A DNA stretch of 64,000 nt from Prinsepia uniflora (GCA_032719365.1 CM064870.1:46966194-47030193), one strand, 5' to 3'; shown: positions 12,564 through 24,810, counted from the first letter of the stretch. Notes: generated by a model from the sequence alone, not told the origin. Translations and numbers: made by a program.

Positions 12564-13247
12564 TTTCTTTGGCCTCAATCTCACTTCATTTGATTTGATT
12601 TGTTTAATTTGGTGGGGTGCCTGCCTATGCTTCTGCTGCTCTTTCTTTCTGTGTTTCAGGCATTATGAATTAGGAATAGGAATTAAGGCAGAGATGTAAA
12701 ATGGTTCTGAATTGGAAGGCTTTGATTTGAATAATGAAGGCTGGAATATGACATTAGAGATATTGACCAAGTCTTTTATTACATTACCAAGTTTATATAG
12801 AACCCGCCATGGAATATATCTAACATTTACATACCTTCATTGACCTACGCCCACTAATTAAATGCAAACTTTTCTTTTTTTTGGGGTCAAAGTATGCACT
12901 TCTAAATTTATAGTATAATTATTTACATTCATTCTGAATTTTTAAATATTTATCCAAATCCCACCTAATAGGTAATAGGTACCCTTAATAATTTTATATT
13001 TTTTTCCCCTTTCAATTTGTTTTCTTACTTTCATTTTGTTTTTAACATCTAATTATTATTTTTTCTATCAATTTCTTTTGGATTTCATTTTTTTGTTTGC
13101 TTTTAATTTCAAAATTGAAATTATTAAATTACCGATTACCCTTTTATCTCAATGACTGAATTCCTTAAAATTTACTAAATTAGCGAATTCCTTAAAATTC
13201 CATATGTTAGCTAATTCCTTGAAGTTACAAAGTTGGCGAATTCTTTA
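12564..13247. other. Upstream region of the A9-domain gene and 27-bp tandem repeat
   Basis: Contains the promoter side of the minus-strand gene, then AT-rich sequence. At 13158-13247 a 27-bp tandem repeat (GAATTCCTTAAAATTTACTA and onward, about 3.4 units) is broken by the retrotransposon that starts at 13248; the fourth unit resumes at 26226. Confidence 0.6.
13158..13247. repeat. 27-bp tandem repeat, split by a retrotransposon
   Basis: Units begin at 13158, 13185, 13212 and 13238. The fourth unit is cut after GAATTCTTTA. Joining it to 26226-26242 restores a 27-bp unit ending CGTTAGC, which independently confirms the insertion point and the CTTTA target duplication of the LTR element. Confidence 0.8.
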
Positions 13248-13736
13248 TGTTGAAGTGTTAAATATTCCAACTGTCGATTACTCGTTGCCCAATCACTGAA
13301 TGACGCGTGTCCTTCCTCGTAACCTGTCAACTTAAATGGAACGTGGGTTCTCCGTTAGTACGGGCACCGGTGTGGTGCCGGCCTAAGGTTCTCCAACGGT
13401 CAAGTCAGTTAGTTTGTTTGTAAGAGAAAATAGTAAACGGTAAGTTTGGTAGAGTAATTATGAATAGTAAATATTTGTTACCTTTATTGGGAAATGTGTA
13501 CCCCTTATGCATGGGTAGGTGGGATGTTCAATTTCCAAAGTTCCGATGTGGGACAAATGCTCCTTAATTTACGTGCTGACACGTGTTACGTAGATCGATG
13601 GTAGATAGACCTCCATGTGGCATCCCGCATTGGGCCCGGGGTTAGAGCTTATGTAAGTACGATAGTTTTGGGCCTTGAACGGAGTCTAGGCATTAAGTAT
13701 ACGGCCCAGTGGGTCTGGTCAGATATGGTGTCAACA
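13248..13736 (+). mobile_element. Left (5') LTR of the retrotransposon that holds plastid DNA
   Basis: 489 bp, starts TGTTGAAG and ends GTGTCAACA, with TGTTGA/TCAACA inverted ends. A closely similar copy lies at 25733-26220. CTTTA precedes it (13243-13247) and CTTTA follows the other copy (26221-26225). The two LTRs differ at roughly 25-30 sites, mostly transitions, so the insertion is old compared with the element at 46798-56725. Confidence 0.92.
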
Positions 13737-16700
13737 GAAGTCCCCCAAGTCATTGACTGAGGTGGAATTTCTCGGTCGGGGGCTTGTCTCATTCTCTCAA
13801 ACCCTGGTGGGAAGTATACCTGTAGTCCCCCAAGTCCCCTGGTGGGAGAGTCCGCCGAGACAGTCTCGTTCACGGTTAAGAGGTGTAAAGTGGTCGGTCT
13901 TGAAGGGATGCAACGAATTGGCGAACCAACGCTACGGTCGGTCATGTTTTACGTGGGCGGTCGGTCATGTTTTACGTGGGCAGTCGGTGACGAGTGACAA
14001 TCAACTGGACTGGTAGGTTCCGATACCGAGCGGTGTATGTGGGTCGGTATCAAGGCCTAAAGAATGCAGGGGAGTGGAAGGCACCAAGCGGTGGATGTGG
14101 GTCGGTGTTGATGTCCAACGCCTAAGGGTTGGGGTGTGGACACCGAGCGGTGTATCTGAGTCGGTCATGAGTACTGGGAGGTTGGTAGTGGGTGAGGAAT
14201 GACGGTTGGTCTCCCTCGGCTGGATGAATGACACCTGTCGGTGAGATGGAGTGGTCGTGACACGTGTCGGCCACTAGGAGGGGTGACGCCTCGTAGTCTG
14301 TGCATCAACCTCTATAAATATGGGGAGCTTTCACTGATTGTCTCACTTTGTGTTTTTATGAAAAGTGGGGAAACTCTGTCTAACTAGGAAGACGATTTCC
14401 GATCAGCTCTCGGCGGTGGTGCATACGGTGGTTGTAATTTCCGACTAGCCCTCCTCCGTGAAAAAACACAGTAAGTATGCCTTAATTCTATTTTTTCGAT
14501 TGAAGTGGGTGTTGGTGAAGAACTGATCATGAACTTGGTGAAGTTTGTGGTCAGATCGTCGTAGGTCCGAGTCGGTCCTCTGAGTTATGTTTTGCCCTCT
14601 TTTTTGTAGATGTCTGTTGATAGTGACTCGGTATCCGAGGGTAAGTGCTACGACTCACAGGCCGATGAGTCGTTAGATAGTAGTGTGCAAGTTCTCATTC
14701 CCGTCTCCGGGAGTGAGGACGAGGCCCACTCAGCCGAGGCACAACATAGGGCACAATCGGTGCATAGTACAGCCGAGTCATCCGGTAGGACAACAGAGAC
14801 TTGTGCTGAGGCTGAGCCGACAGGTAGGTCGGGTAGTGGTAATCTCTTGGTGGACGCCGAGAAAATAGTCAAGGTGGGGGTTCATCGAGAGTTAAAGCTG
14901 ACCCACGGCCGAGACAAGGGTGCGGTTCGGCTGAAAAAGGGGGGACCAACTGGTGACGAGTCAGTCCTGGATGCCGTGCCGATCGAACGTGCTGCCTTCG
15001 CCGTTAACGAAATGGTCAACAAGGAAACCGAGAAGGGCTTGATGAAGATGAGGATATAGTTTGGCATTCCTGACTCGGTGACGACGAGGTTGCCTACAAG
15101 GGAGGAAAGACCGAGTAATCCCCCAGCCGGTATGGTGTTGTTCTATACCGAGCTGATGCACCATGGGGTGAGGCTTCCTCTGCATCCCTGGTTGCGGCGG
15201 ATTTTGAAGAGGATGGGGGTAGAACTCGGTCAGCTCAATCCCAACGTGTGGATTGTGATGTGCTCCCTCTACACAGCCTTCAGATGGGCCGAGCAACCGG
15301 AGCCGACCTATGCCCAACTCATGTACCTGTATGAGTTTGGGTTCCAACAGCAGAGTACCGGGTGAGTCTTCGTCCGTCATCGCAAGAAGAGCAAACGGGG
15401 GGAGTTCATCTTGGACATACCGACTTCCCAGAAATCATACAAGAAGAAGTTTTGCCTGGTCGGTAGGAACTGGGAAGGGAACACCGAGGGACCTCCAATA
15501 CCGTCCAAATTTCAAACTCAAGGTGGATAGTTGTAGCATAGGCCGACCATATGATGTAAATGTTGATATTATGTATACTAAGTATGACTATATTGGCTGA
15601 CCGAGTCTCAGTGTGCAGGTTTGTTCCCCGAGGAAGAGATCTCTCCGGAAGAGAAAACCATTGTTCACCTAGTGAGGGAGATTTTGGACGACCTGAATCG
15701 GAACCGACGCATACTTCGGTTGCCAGGATTTCAGTACAAATTGGTTCTCATCGACACCGACGAGGGTAAGTGTTGTTGTATTTGTTTTTTTTGTACTGAC
15801 CCGTTGCTCGGTGTTACAGTTCTGTATCACCTCGGTAGCCGGATTCTGAAAGATTGTGAGCAACTGAGAATGAAGGCCGACAAGACCTCTGGAGAATCTG
15901 CCTCACTATCAAAGGCTGCCGAGCGCCTGGAGCTCCTCCTCAAAAGGAAGAAAGAGCGAGCCGACAAGGGGTAGCATGAGCGGTCGGACTGTGCAAAGTA
16001 GGGCCAATCCTCAAAACCGATACCACCAAGTCCTCCAGCTCGGTCTCCCAAAAGAAAACAGAGCGTCGTCGAGGGAGACCGAGTCCTTTCCCCTGATCCT
16101 AGGAGAACGAACGCTAGAATTGAGGCCGAGACAATTCGGTCGGCGCAGGAGCAGATCGGTGGTAAGAGGACCATGCCGGTCCCAGAGTTCAAACCGCCAC
16201 CGTTCCCCCCTCGGTTGGATGCGAGGATCCTGGAAATGCTCTAGAGGAGGGGCGATGTGAACCTCGGTGTGTTCACCGAGGGAGAGGCAATCGGTGAGGG
16301 GTCCAGTGCTGAGGCGACCCTCTGTTGCCGAGGCAGATGATGCCTTTGCTCAACAGGGTCTGTCAGGGGGCCTCCATTCCCTCAGACGAGCTAGCCGAGG
16401 TTCAGTGCCAGTCGGCCGACCAGAAGATGAAGAAAGCCCTGTTACTGCTGAGCAATGTAAGTTTGTTTCTGTTTTTGTTTACAAGTGTTGTATATAGGCC
16501 GAGTGAATATGTATTAAGTTGTGTTATGTGCAGGCCCTCGGTGAAGTCTACCTCCAGTTTGGGAATGCCCAGAGGAGGGTTTCTTCTGCTCGGCGGGAGA
16601 AGGACCGGCTGAGAAAGAAGCAAGAGGAGCTTACTCCTAAGCTTCAGGAGGCCGAGAGGGCCATGAAGGAAGCGGCCGACCTCACCCGTAAGTTGGAAGC

Positions 16701-16760
16701 CGAGAGGTGAAACATTTAAATGTTGAAGCTGAGACGGTATTTACGTAAGTTCCTGGCTAA
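13737..16760 (+). mobile_element. Internal region of the 489-bp-LTR element, 5' part
   Basis: Between the left LTR and the plastid insert. The first 850 bp are non-coding and GC-richer than the flanks, with repeated phrases such as CGAGCGGTGTATGTGGGTCG near 14027, and similar wording near 14084 and 14142. The remainder is the decayed gene at 14610-16709. I could not recognise a standard primer-binding site directly after 13736. Confidence 0.75.
14610..16709 (+). pseudogene. Decayed retrotransposon gene of the 'putative gypsy-type transposon' class (Transposase_28-like)
   Basis: The best-preserved part is FGIPDSVTTRLPTREERPS (from 15060), then FYTELMHHGVRLPLHPWLRR and QLNPNVWIVMCSLYTAFRWA, the layout of the plant family PF04195, followed by KKKFCLVGRNWEGN. 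The 3' part encodes a charged coiled coil (REKDRLRKKQEELTPKLQEA). In-frame stops at 15057-15059 (TAG) and 15363-15365 (TGA) break the first exon. Intron-like segments are visible: GTAAGT at 15766 to TTACAG near 15820, and GTAAGT at 16456 to GTGCAG at 16532. An acceptor-like TTTTGTAG precedes the ATG at 14610. The downstream end was lost where plastid DNA joined. Not functional. Confidence 0.65.
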
Positions 16761-16795
16761 ATAGTTAATATATTCAAGATAATTACGTATTTACA
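16761..16795 (+). repeat. 35-bp direct repeat at the ends of the plastid insert (left copy)
   Basis: The same 35 bases, ATAGTTAATATATTCAAGAT and onward to TTTACA, occur at 16761-16795 and 25697-25731. The sequence itself is ycf2 (codons for VNIFKIITYL), so the right copy is out of place in the gene order and abuts the right LTR. Confidence 0.85.
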
Positions 16796-18207
16796 AAATA
16801 CCGTCTCAATTCATCCTATTTCATCAGATCTGGGATGAACTAGATATGGACAGTTCCAATAAGATTTCATTCTTGAACAAAAATCCATTTTTTGATTTAT
16901 TTCATCTATTCCATGACCGGAACAGGGGGTACACGTTACACCACGATTTTGAATCAGAAGAGAGATTTCAAGGAATGACAGATATATTCACTCTATCAAT
17001 AACCGAGCCGGATTTGGTGTATCATAAGGGATTTGCCTTTTCTATTAGATTGGATCAAAAACAATTCTTGAATGAGGTATTCAACTCCGGGGATGAATCG
17101 AAAAAGAAATCTTTATTAGTTCTACCTCCTATTTTTTATGAAGAGAATGAATTTTTTTATCGAAGGATTAGAAAAAACTGGGTCCGGACCTCCTGCGGGA
17201 ATGATTTGGAAGATCCAAAACCAAAAAGAGTGGTATTTGCTAACACCAACATAATGGAGGCAGTCAATCAATATAGATTGATCCGAAATCTGATTCAAAT
17301 CCAATATAGCACCTATGGGTACATAAGAAATGTATTGAATCGATTCTTTTTAATGAATAGATCTGATCGCAACTTCGAATATGGAATTCAAAGGGATCAA
17401 ATAAGAAATGATACTCTGAATCATAGAACTATAATGAAATATACGATCAACCAACATTTATCAAATTTGAAAAAGAGTCAGAAGAAATGGTTCGATCCTC
17501 TTATTTTTATTTCTCGAACCGAGAGATCCATGAATCGGGATCCTAATGCATATAGATACAAATGGTCCAATGGGAGCAATAATTTACAGGAACATTTGGA
17601 ACATTTCATTTCTGAGCAGAAGAGCCATTTTAATTTTCACGTAGTGTTCGACCGATTACGTATTAATCAATATTCGATTGATTGGTCTGAGGTTATCGAC
17701 AAAAAAGATTTATCTAAGTCACTTCCTTTCTTTTTGTCCAAGTTAATTCTTTTTTTGTCCAAGTTTCTTCTCTTTTTGTCTAACTCGCTTCCTTTTTTCT
17801 TTGTGAGTTTCGGGAATATCCCCATTCATAGGTCTGAGATCCACATCTATGAATTGAAAGGTCCGAATGATCAATTCTACAATCAATTGTTAGAATCAAT
17901 AGGTCTTCAAATCGTTCATTTGAAAAAATTGAAACCCTTCTTATTGGATGATCATGATACTTCCCAAAAATCGAAATTCTTGATCAATGGAGGAACAATA
18001 TCACCATTTTTGTTCAATAAGATACCAAAGTGGATGATTGACTCATTCCATACTAGAAATAATCGCAGGAAATCTTTTGATAACATGGATTCCTATTTCT
18101 CAACGACATCCCACGATCAAGACAATTGGTTGAATCCCGTTAAACCATTTCATAGAAGTTCATTGATATCTTCTTTTTATAAAGAAAATCGACTTCGATT
18201 CTTGAAT
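16761..18207 (+). pseudogene. ycf2: Nuclear plastid DNA: ycf2 fragment 1
   Basis: Nearly continuous match to the middle of plastid Ycf2, a large membrane-bound AAA-type protein of the chloroplast import motor. Homology starts at NIFKIITYLQNTV (16765) and, after a small deletion, runs through DMDSSNKISFLNKNPFFDLF to NRLRFLN. The open frame from 16846 is only an internal methionine, not a gene start. A codon-scale deletion (SIRLDQKQF where plastid copies usually have extra residues) and scattered substitutions mark it as a nuclear copy. It is interrupted at 18207 by a solo LTR and continues at 21118. Confidence 0.95.
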
Positions 18208-21112
18208 TGTAACGACCCGTCCCGGGAATTAGGGTTAAGACCGTGTTTAAAATGAGATTAGTGAGCTTAATTGGTGGTTAGTCAGTTACGATAGGTCTGG
18301 TAGCGTAGAATGATGATTTTCCCCTATGTTGGGCAAAATGTTGACTTTGAGTTCGGGCGGTCAAATGGACTTTAACCGATGACCGTGACGTAGTTCGGGA
18401 CGTCACGAATCCGTAGACAGGTGGTACGTCCGATTCCGACATCCGAGGAGGAAGTTATGATGTTCGGAAGGTTGAGGGCATTACAGTAATTTGGCTAAAA
18501 TAGGGGGAAAAGTTGACTTTTCGTACGATCGGGTTTTGACACGTTGACCTAGGACCGTTAGGTAGATCTCGTCGTCCTGAGTTCGATGATAGGCGGCACG
18601 TATTCATCGGAGTTAGGATGTGTGCGTTACGGGTCTAGAAAGGTAGTGGCAAAATGGTAATTTTGACTTAAAAGGAATGGCAGTTTGGTCTTTTGTACTT
18701 TGGGCTTGGTACAGCCGAATTTGGACAAGTGTCCAGGGCAGAGAGGAGATTTTTGTGTGAGGCTTGAGGGGATGGTGACACGTGGGGCTTGGCTAGAGGG
18801 TTCTAGTGAGTGCACGGGTGTTTCAAAATCGTGCAAGTGTGTGTGCCGTGTTTGTGTTCGAACCCGAGAGAAACAGAGACTGAGAGATTGGGAGAATTGA
18901 TCGGTGACCGTGTGTGTTTGTGCGAATTAGTGAGTGTGTAAGTGACTAAGGGAAGCTGAGAGTGTGAGGATTGAGTGGTGATGACTGTTCGTGTATGGGA
19001 AACAAGTGTGAGAAAGAGGAGGGTTCACGGGAAAAACAGAGAGAACAGAGAGGAGTTTGGGTGGTGGTGTGGCCGTGTGCTGATCGATTGGGCTCGACAG
19101 GGGGCGAGGACGACTCTGTGGACTCCAAGGAGTGCGGCGGTGAGCACAGTGGCGGTCGACGACAGGTAATTTCTTCTTCCCGTTCTTTTGCTCTATTTTG
19201 GCTGTGAACTTCAAACCAAAAGTCGTGGCTTTTGGGCATGAGTCGAGGAGTTTGGTGAGTACTGGTAGGTTCAGTAGGGTCCTAGGAAGCGTCTAGTGTA
19301 GCCACCATGACGGGGGAAGACTTGGGTGGCCGGAATGGGAAACAGGGGACTGTCGGGTTTTTGTTTCGAGCTTGAGTCGACGGGTTTTGGACTGTGTTGA
19401 GGTGTTTGGAATAGGGGAATGGTTTGCTTAGTATTGGACGATGAAGATGGTGAAGAAAGGAAGGGAAACGGAGGCGGGACGGCGGAGAACCGGGAACGCC
19501 GGTTCAGACCTGTTCACGCGAGGTAGACGACGGTGAACAGTACCCTGTGTGCAGGCGCGTGAGGCCCACGCGCAGCCACTTTGGACGGCGCGTGGGGGCG
19601 CGTGCGGCGGTGTTTGGGAAAATGGTCAATTGAGTTTTTGTTCTAAATGTTATAACGAATCCATTGGAATAGGTTTCAGGTTAATCGGATGTCGTTTGAG
19701 GTTAGTTCCGCGAGGTTGAAGGTTTAGGGTTCCTGTTTGTTACGTTTAGGACCCGGGGATTTTTGAGAAAAATTAGGTGGATCTTCGTAGATGTGTTAGT
19801 AACGTTCTTGGGTGGTTGTTGATAGGATCGGGATTTCCCGAGGAAGCTGAGGAACGTACGGGACGTTCGGGACGTGACTGAGGGCTCGGTACTATGAATG
19901 GACCCCTTCTCTAAACTCAAGCATGCGTAACTGTTTTTCATACTTGTTTTATGGTTTTACATGTGATTTCATGATTGTTAAATGCGTGGTGTTGGTTTTC
20001 TATAATTGCATGTTTTTCGAGAAAATAACGTATTTGGCACGTTTTACGATAAAAGGCTGATTTCTGCCTATGATGTTATAGTTTCGGGATTTCAAATGAT
20101 AAATGGTTTTTAATGATTATAAATGGCTTTGAGACATGATTTTATGATCAAAGTTTTTAGTTTTAGAATTTGATTTCGGTAAACGAGATTTGGTTTTAAA
20201 GTTGAAAAGTGGAATTCTGGATTTGGGTTCGGAATGACGGTTCTGGATGCCGGAATGGCGTCAGACCAGTGGTTTCGGATTCGGGTTTGGATGTGGATTT
20301 GGACTTGGTTTTCAAATGGTTTTGGATTGGATTTGCTGGATCTGGTTATTGGGTTTAAAGACTCAGATATTGTGATTGACGGGGGACGGGCCCGGATTGG
20401 GTTTAAAGACCCGGATTGAGTTTAAAAACTCGGGAGTTTAAAGACTCAGATATATTGATTTCCCATGTAGGCTTGTTGAGTTTAAAGACTCGGATATTAT
20501 TGAGGCCTGGATTGAGTTTAAAGACTCGGGAGTTTAAAGACTAGGATAGATCCAGCAGGTTTGATCGGATAATGATGGCTTGATATTTATGTTTTGTGAT
20601 ACGGTTTTATGATGTTTATGATATGATTTCTATAACTGTTTTTATAATGATTCAGCAAATGTTTTATGACGATCCTTCTAGGATTTCTAACTGTTTTCAA
20701 TAACTGGATTATGCATGTGATTTCAAAACGGAGGGCTAAAACCCTGATTTTATTATGAAATGGTTTTCGGAAAGTATTTTATTATTTATGGTCCACTCAC
20801 ACTTTTTGTTTTAAATTGCCCTCCAGGTCGTGGAGCTAGCGCGGGGTTGTGACGTCGAGGCAGCGTCGGAGGCATAGAATTTTCGAGAGTGACCCTGGAG
20901 TGCTTAAACTTTTCTGTTGTGCGTGTACCTTGTTTATCGGATTTATGTCCTTTGTTTTTGGTACTATGCTCTGTAAAACTTAACTTCGGGATGTTTAAAG
21001 TTTCTCCTGCGTCTGACTGTGTATTTTGGGGGTTTTTCTGTTTAGTGTCGGGGTGTCAGACGGGAGCAGGATTTACCTCAGTTTTCGGGTGAAACCGGGG
21101 TGGGTCCTGACA
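18208..21112 (+). mobile_element. Solo LTR, 2905 bp, inserted in ycf2 (copy B)
   Basis: Starts TGTAACGACCCGTCCC and ends GGTGGGTCCTGACA. The 5-bp target duplication TGAAT is present at 18203-18207 and 21113-21117, and removing the element plus one copy restores the ycf2 codons for FLNNPHHF. No second LTR, primer-binding site or internal domain, so this is a solo LTR left by recombination. Landmarks: duplicated U3 module with GTTGAC at 18340 and 18512; CGCGTG block at 19553-19605; hairpin array of GGGTTTAAAGACCC/GAGTTTAAAGACTC type at 20345-20550; CACTCACACTTTTT near 20794; GTGTCAGACGGGAGCAGG near 21053. Short ORFs inside are not genes. Confidence 0.95.
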
Positions 21113-22196
21113 TGAATAATCCACATCACTTCTACTTCTATTGTAACAAAGGATTCCTTTTTTATGTGGAAAAGGCCCGTATCAATAATTATGATTTTAC
21201 GTATGGAGAATTCCTCAATATCTTGTTCATTCGCAACAAAATATTTTCTTTGTGCGGCGGTAAAAAAAATATGCTTTTTTGGAGAGAGATGCTATTTCAC
21301 CAATCGAGTTACAAGTGTCTAACATATTCATACCTAACGATTTTCCACAAAATGGTGACGAAAGGTATAGCTTGTACAAATCTTTCCATTTTCCAATTCG
21401 ATCCGATCCATTCATTCGTAGAGCTATTTACTCGATCGTAGACATTTCTGGAACACTTCTAACAGAGGGACAAATAGTCAATTTTGAAAGAACTTATTGC
21501 CAACCTCTTTCAGATATGAATCTGTCTAATTCAGAAGGGAAGAACTTGCATCAGTATCTCAATTTCAATTCAAACATGGGTTTGATTCACACTCCATGTT
21601 CTGAGAAATATTTACCATCCGAAAAAAGGAAAAAACGAAAAACGGGGTCTTTGTCTAAAGAAATGCCTTGAGAAAGGGCAGATGTATAGAACCTTTCAAC
21701 GAGATAGTGCTTTTTCATCTCTCTAAAAATGGAATATATTCCAAACATTTATGCCATGGTTCCTTACTTCGACAGGATACAAATATCTAAATTTGATATT
21801 TTAGATACTTTTTCAGACCTATTGCCGATACTAAGTAGCAGCCAAAAATTTGTATCCATTTTTCATGATATTATGCATGGATCAGATATATCATGGCGAA
21901 TTCTTCAGAAAAAATTGTGTCTTCCACAATGGAATCTGATAAGTGATATTTTGAGTAAGTGTTTACATAATCTTCTTCTGTCCGAAGAAATGATTCATCG
22001 AAATAATGAGTCACCATTGATATTGACACATTTGAGATCGCCAAATGTTCGGGAGTTCCTCTATTCAATCCTTTTCCTTCTTCTTGTTGCTGGATATTTC
22101 GTTCGTACACACCTTCTCTTTGTTTCTCGAGCCTATAGTAAGTTACAGACAGAGTTCGAAAGGGTCAAATCTTTGATGATTCCATCATACATGATT
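21113..22196 (+). pseudogene. ycf2: Nuclear plastid DNA: ycf2 fragment 2
   Basis: Continues Ycf2 from NPHHFYFYCNKGF. A frameshift after FSLCGGKK moves the match to another frame (SPIELQVSNIFIPNDFPQ, from about 21295), a second one follows KKRKTGSL near 21650, and the match resumes at LDTFSDLLPILSSSQKFVSI (21800) to SLMIPSYMI. It ends at the TSD TGATT where the next solo LTR sits. Confidence 0.95.
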
Positions 22197-24810
22197 TGAC
22201 AGGACCTGTCCCAATCCCACCTGGGACCACCCGGGGACGTGACCCGCTCCCGTCTGACAATGACTCTAAACATACCAAAAGTACCCTTAAATAAAAACCG
22301 AAGACTCACATAGATAGATAATGTACAAACACAGTGTTTAAAGTGATACTGTCAGACAAGGGAAAGTAAAATACAACATGTGAGCACACTAGTCAGAGTA
22401 CATTTATTCGGTGCTCAACCTACCCACAAGTGGGTGTACAGGTGCACAGCTAGGCAAACTAAACCTCTGCCTCCTCCTCCGGATCCTCCTCCTCTATTGC
22501 CGTGTCAGGGTCTGGAGGGGTCAGTAAAACAAGGGTGAGTGGGCCAAAAATAACAGTTTAGAAATCAATTTAATAATAAAATAATCATAAGGTTTTACCC
22601 CTCCGTTTTCCAAATCTTGCATGCAGTGAAAACATAATATATAAACCAATGAACCACAATAATAATCGTAAGGTGAAACTAACATATCAGTGCACTGTAA
22701 AAACCCAACTCAAATGATGTCACGGTTCTAAGGCTACGCGTTGCCACTCAGGGTCTCACACCCGAGACTCTCTAGGTACATCAGCTCCCGGTATCCCGGT
22801 CACTGCCCGAGGTATATGAACATGCCTTCCTGAGAGTAAGCAGCCCAACGGGGGTCAACTCCACTCAGTCAGAGCCCCGTGACTACTCCAGGGTCCACCC
22901 AGGCCAACGACCCTCCCTGGAGGAGACAATATCAGGTAGGAAAGTACAGTACAATAACAGTATAGTTTACCCTATGTCCCCCGGACATCCCAAACAAAAT
23001 CCACATATAATCCAGACGGGTCTCATGCCCAAAACATCGAAATAACATATATAAACAGTTCATAAGACTCATCAGTGGAAATAGTAAAACAGTTTATGCA
23101 TGCAAGCCTTTTATAAATCAAACAGCCCACTCACACTCGGTCCTTGCTGCTCAACGATCTCTATAAACCTGTATTATTATTCCTGAGGGTTACTTAAGGA
23201 CCCTACAATATCAATACCAAGACCCTAGAACAGATCCGCCTCAAAAACGCGTCCCGGGCACTATTCCCGGTGCTTTAAACCCCCTTTTGACCAACTTAAC
23301 GATCTCCGATCGACACGAAACCACCTCCATTGGATCCGTATCGTCGAAACCTTGAAAATGGTACTGACCCCACCAAAATTACTGTTCACACGTGCCCCCA
23401 CGCGCCTGGTCAACGCGTGGGTCAACGCTGCTACAGTACCGCTGACGTCAGCAGTGACGTCATGCTGACGTCAGCATGACGTCATCACTGACACTTGTCA
23501 GGTGACACGTGGCACGTTCTGATTGGTCCCTGGTCTGACAACATCTGACAGGATGACGTCATCATGACGTCAGCATGATGATGTCATCATGCTACAGTAC
23601 CGGGTCGACCCGTTTGACTGGAACCGGGTCGCCGTCGACCCACGGTTTGACCCGATTACATCACACGATTCCGGCCACCATTTTCGATGGGGTTGATCCC
23701 TATGGGATCGTCTAGGTCTGTCCTATGGTTCTACAACCTCAAAACAAGAAGAAAGTGGAAGAAAACTCACCAGAATATCTCTGAAACTCACGGTCACGGT
23801 CCGGTTGTCGTCTCCGGTGATCCACGGCGTATCCGTCGTCCAACCCGGTCCCAAACGACTCGTCACTCACCCTAGGACATGTCTATCACCTAACAATCCA
23901 TTTCTAAGCATTAAACACGATCGGGTCGAATAGGGAAGGAAAACGGGCTTATCGGGTTTTGGGTCTTACCGCCGCCGTCACGCCGCCGTGGCCCTCGCCG
24001 TCGTCCAGTTAGGCTCCTAGGATCCCCACGGTGCAGACTGGAGCTCCTCCCGCGTCGAGGTGAGGTGGTTATGGAGGTTTGCTTCCTGGACCGGTTTCCT
24101 TGAGGTTTTCGGGTCGTGTTTTGGACGGTGGTTTCGGGGCTGGGAAGTGGGGTGGTGGCTGCCGGTGATGCTCGGTGATGGCTAGTGGATGTTGGTGATG
24201 CTGCTGGTGATCGGGTGGTGGTGTGAGAGGGGCTGGTTCGATCGCCTGGTTTGAGAGAAAAGGGGAAGAATGCACGGGTTTGTGAAGGGGGAATGGATGT
24301 GTTTGTGTGTGTTTGTAAGCAAAGCAGAAAACAGAGAGGTGAGAACGTGCATGAAGCAGAAAAATCAGACAAAATGAAGGGCCAAGATTCCTTTGAGCAG
24401 ATGATCCAACGGCTGGGAACAATTGGAGGGAAAAGAAATAATATAAAAACTTGATTAAATAGTGTTAATTGCTTTATTGGAATAGTAAGGCTTTGGATGG
24501 GTGACACTTGTCACCAATCCATCGGTTCGATTTAAATATTAATTTGGCACGGATTCCCGTAATTAATTAATATTTTATTCCGTTGTTCTCGGTTCGTAAA
24601 TTCCGCTAAAACGCTTCCTTGACCATAACTTCTTCATACGAACTCCGATTTTGGCGTGCCGCCTGTCTACGGATTCGTGACGTCCCGATCTACGTCATAG
24701 TCATGGGTCAAAGTCCAAATTATTTCCTGAGAAAAAGTCAAAGTTTCCCCCCAAGGGTAAAACAGTCTTTTTACATTAAAATATTATTATTTTCGGTTCG
24801 GGTCGTTACA
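22197..24810 (-). mobile_element. Solo LTR, 2614 bp, reverse orientation, inserted in ycf2 (copy C)
   Basis: Plus-strand ends are TGACAGGACCTGTCCC and GGGTCGTTACA, the reverse complement of the family ends. TSD TGATT lies at 22192-22196 and 24811-24815; removal restores ycf2 codons for SYMIELRKL. No internal domain. In this copy I see only one U3 module (AAAGTCAAAG near 24735), unlike the two-module copies. It carries a dense cluster of TGACGTCA boxes at 23443-23586. Confidence 0.95.
23443..23586. promoter_or_regulatory. Cluster of palindromic TGACGTCA boxes inside solo LTR C
   Basis: Six perfect TGACGTCA octamers start at 23443, 23455, 23466, 23477, 23554 and 23565; a seventh, TGATGTCA, starts at 23579. 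A G-box CACGTG is at 23506-23511. TGACGTCA and CACGTG are classical plant bZIP binding sites (ACGT core). The 11-12 bp spacing is about one helical turn. Whether the sites are bound is not shown by the sequence. Confidence 0.7.

Noticed and set aside
16846..18255. Apparent 469-residue protein as a nuclear gene
   Set aside because: It is the middle of plastid ycf2; the frame ends 16 codons inside the inserted solo LTR, so the last residues are transposon translation.
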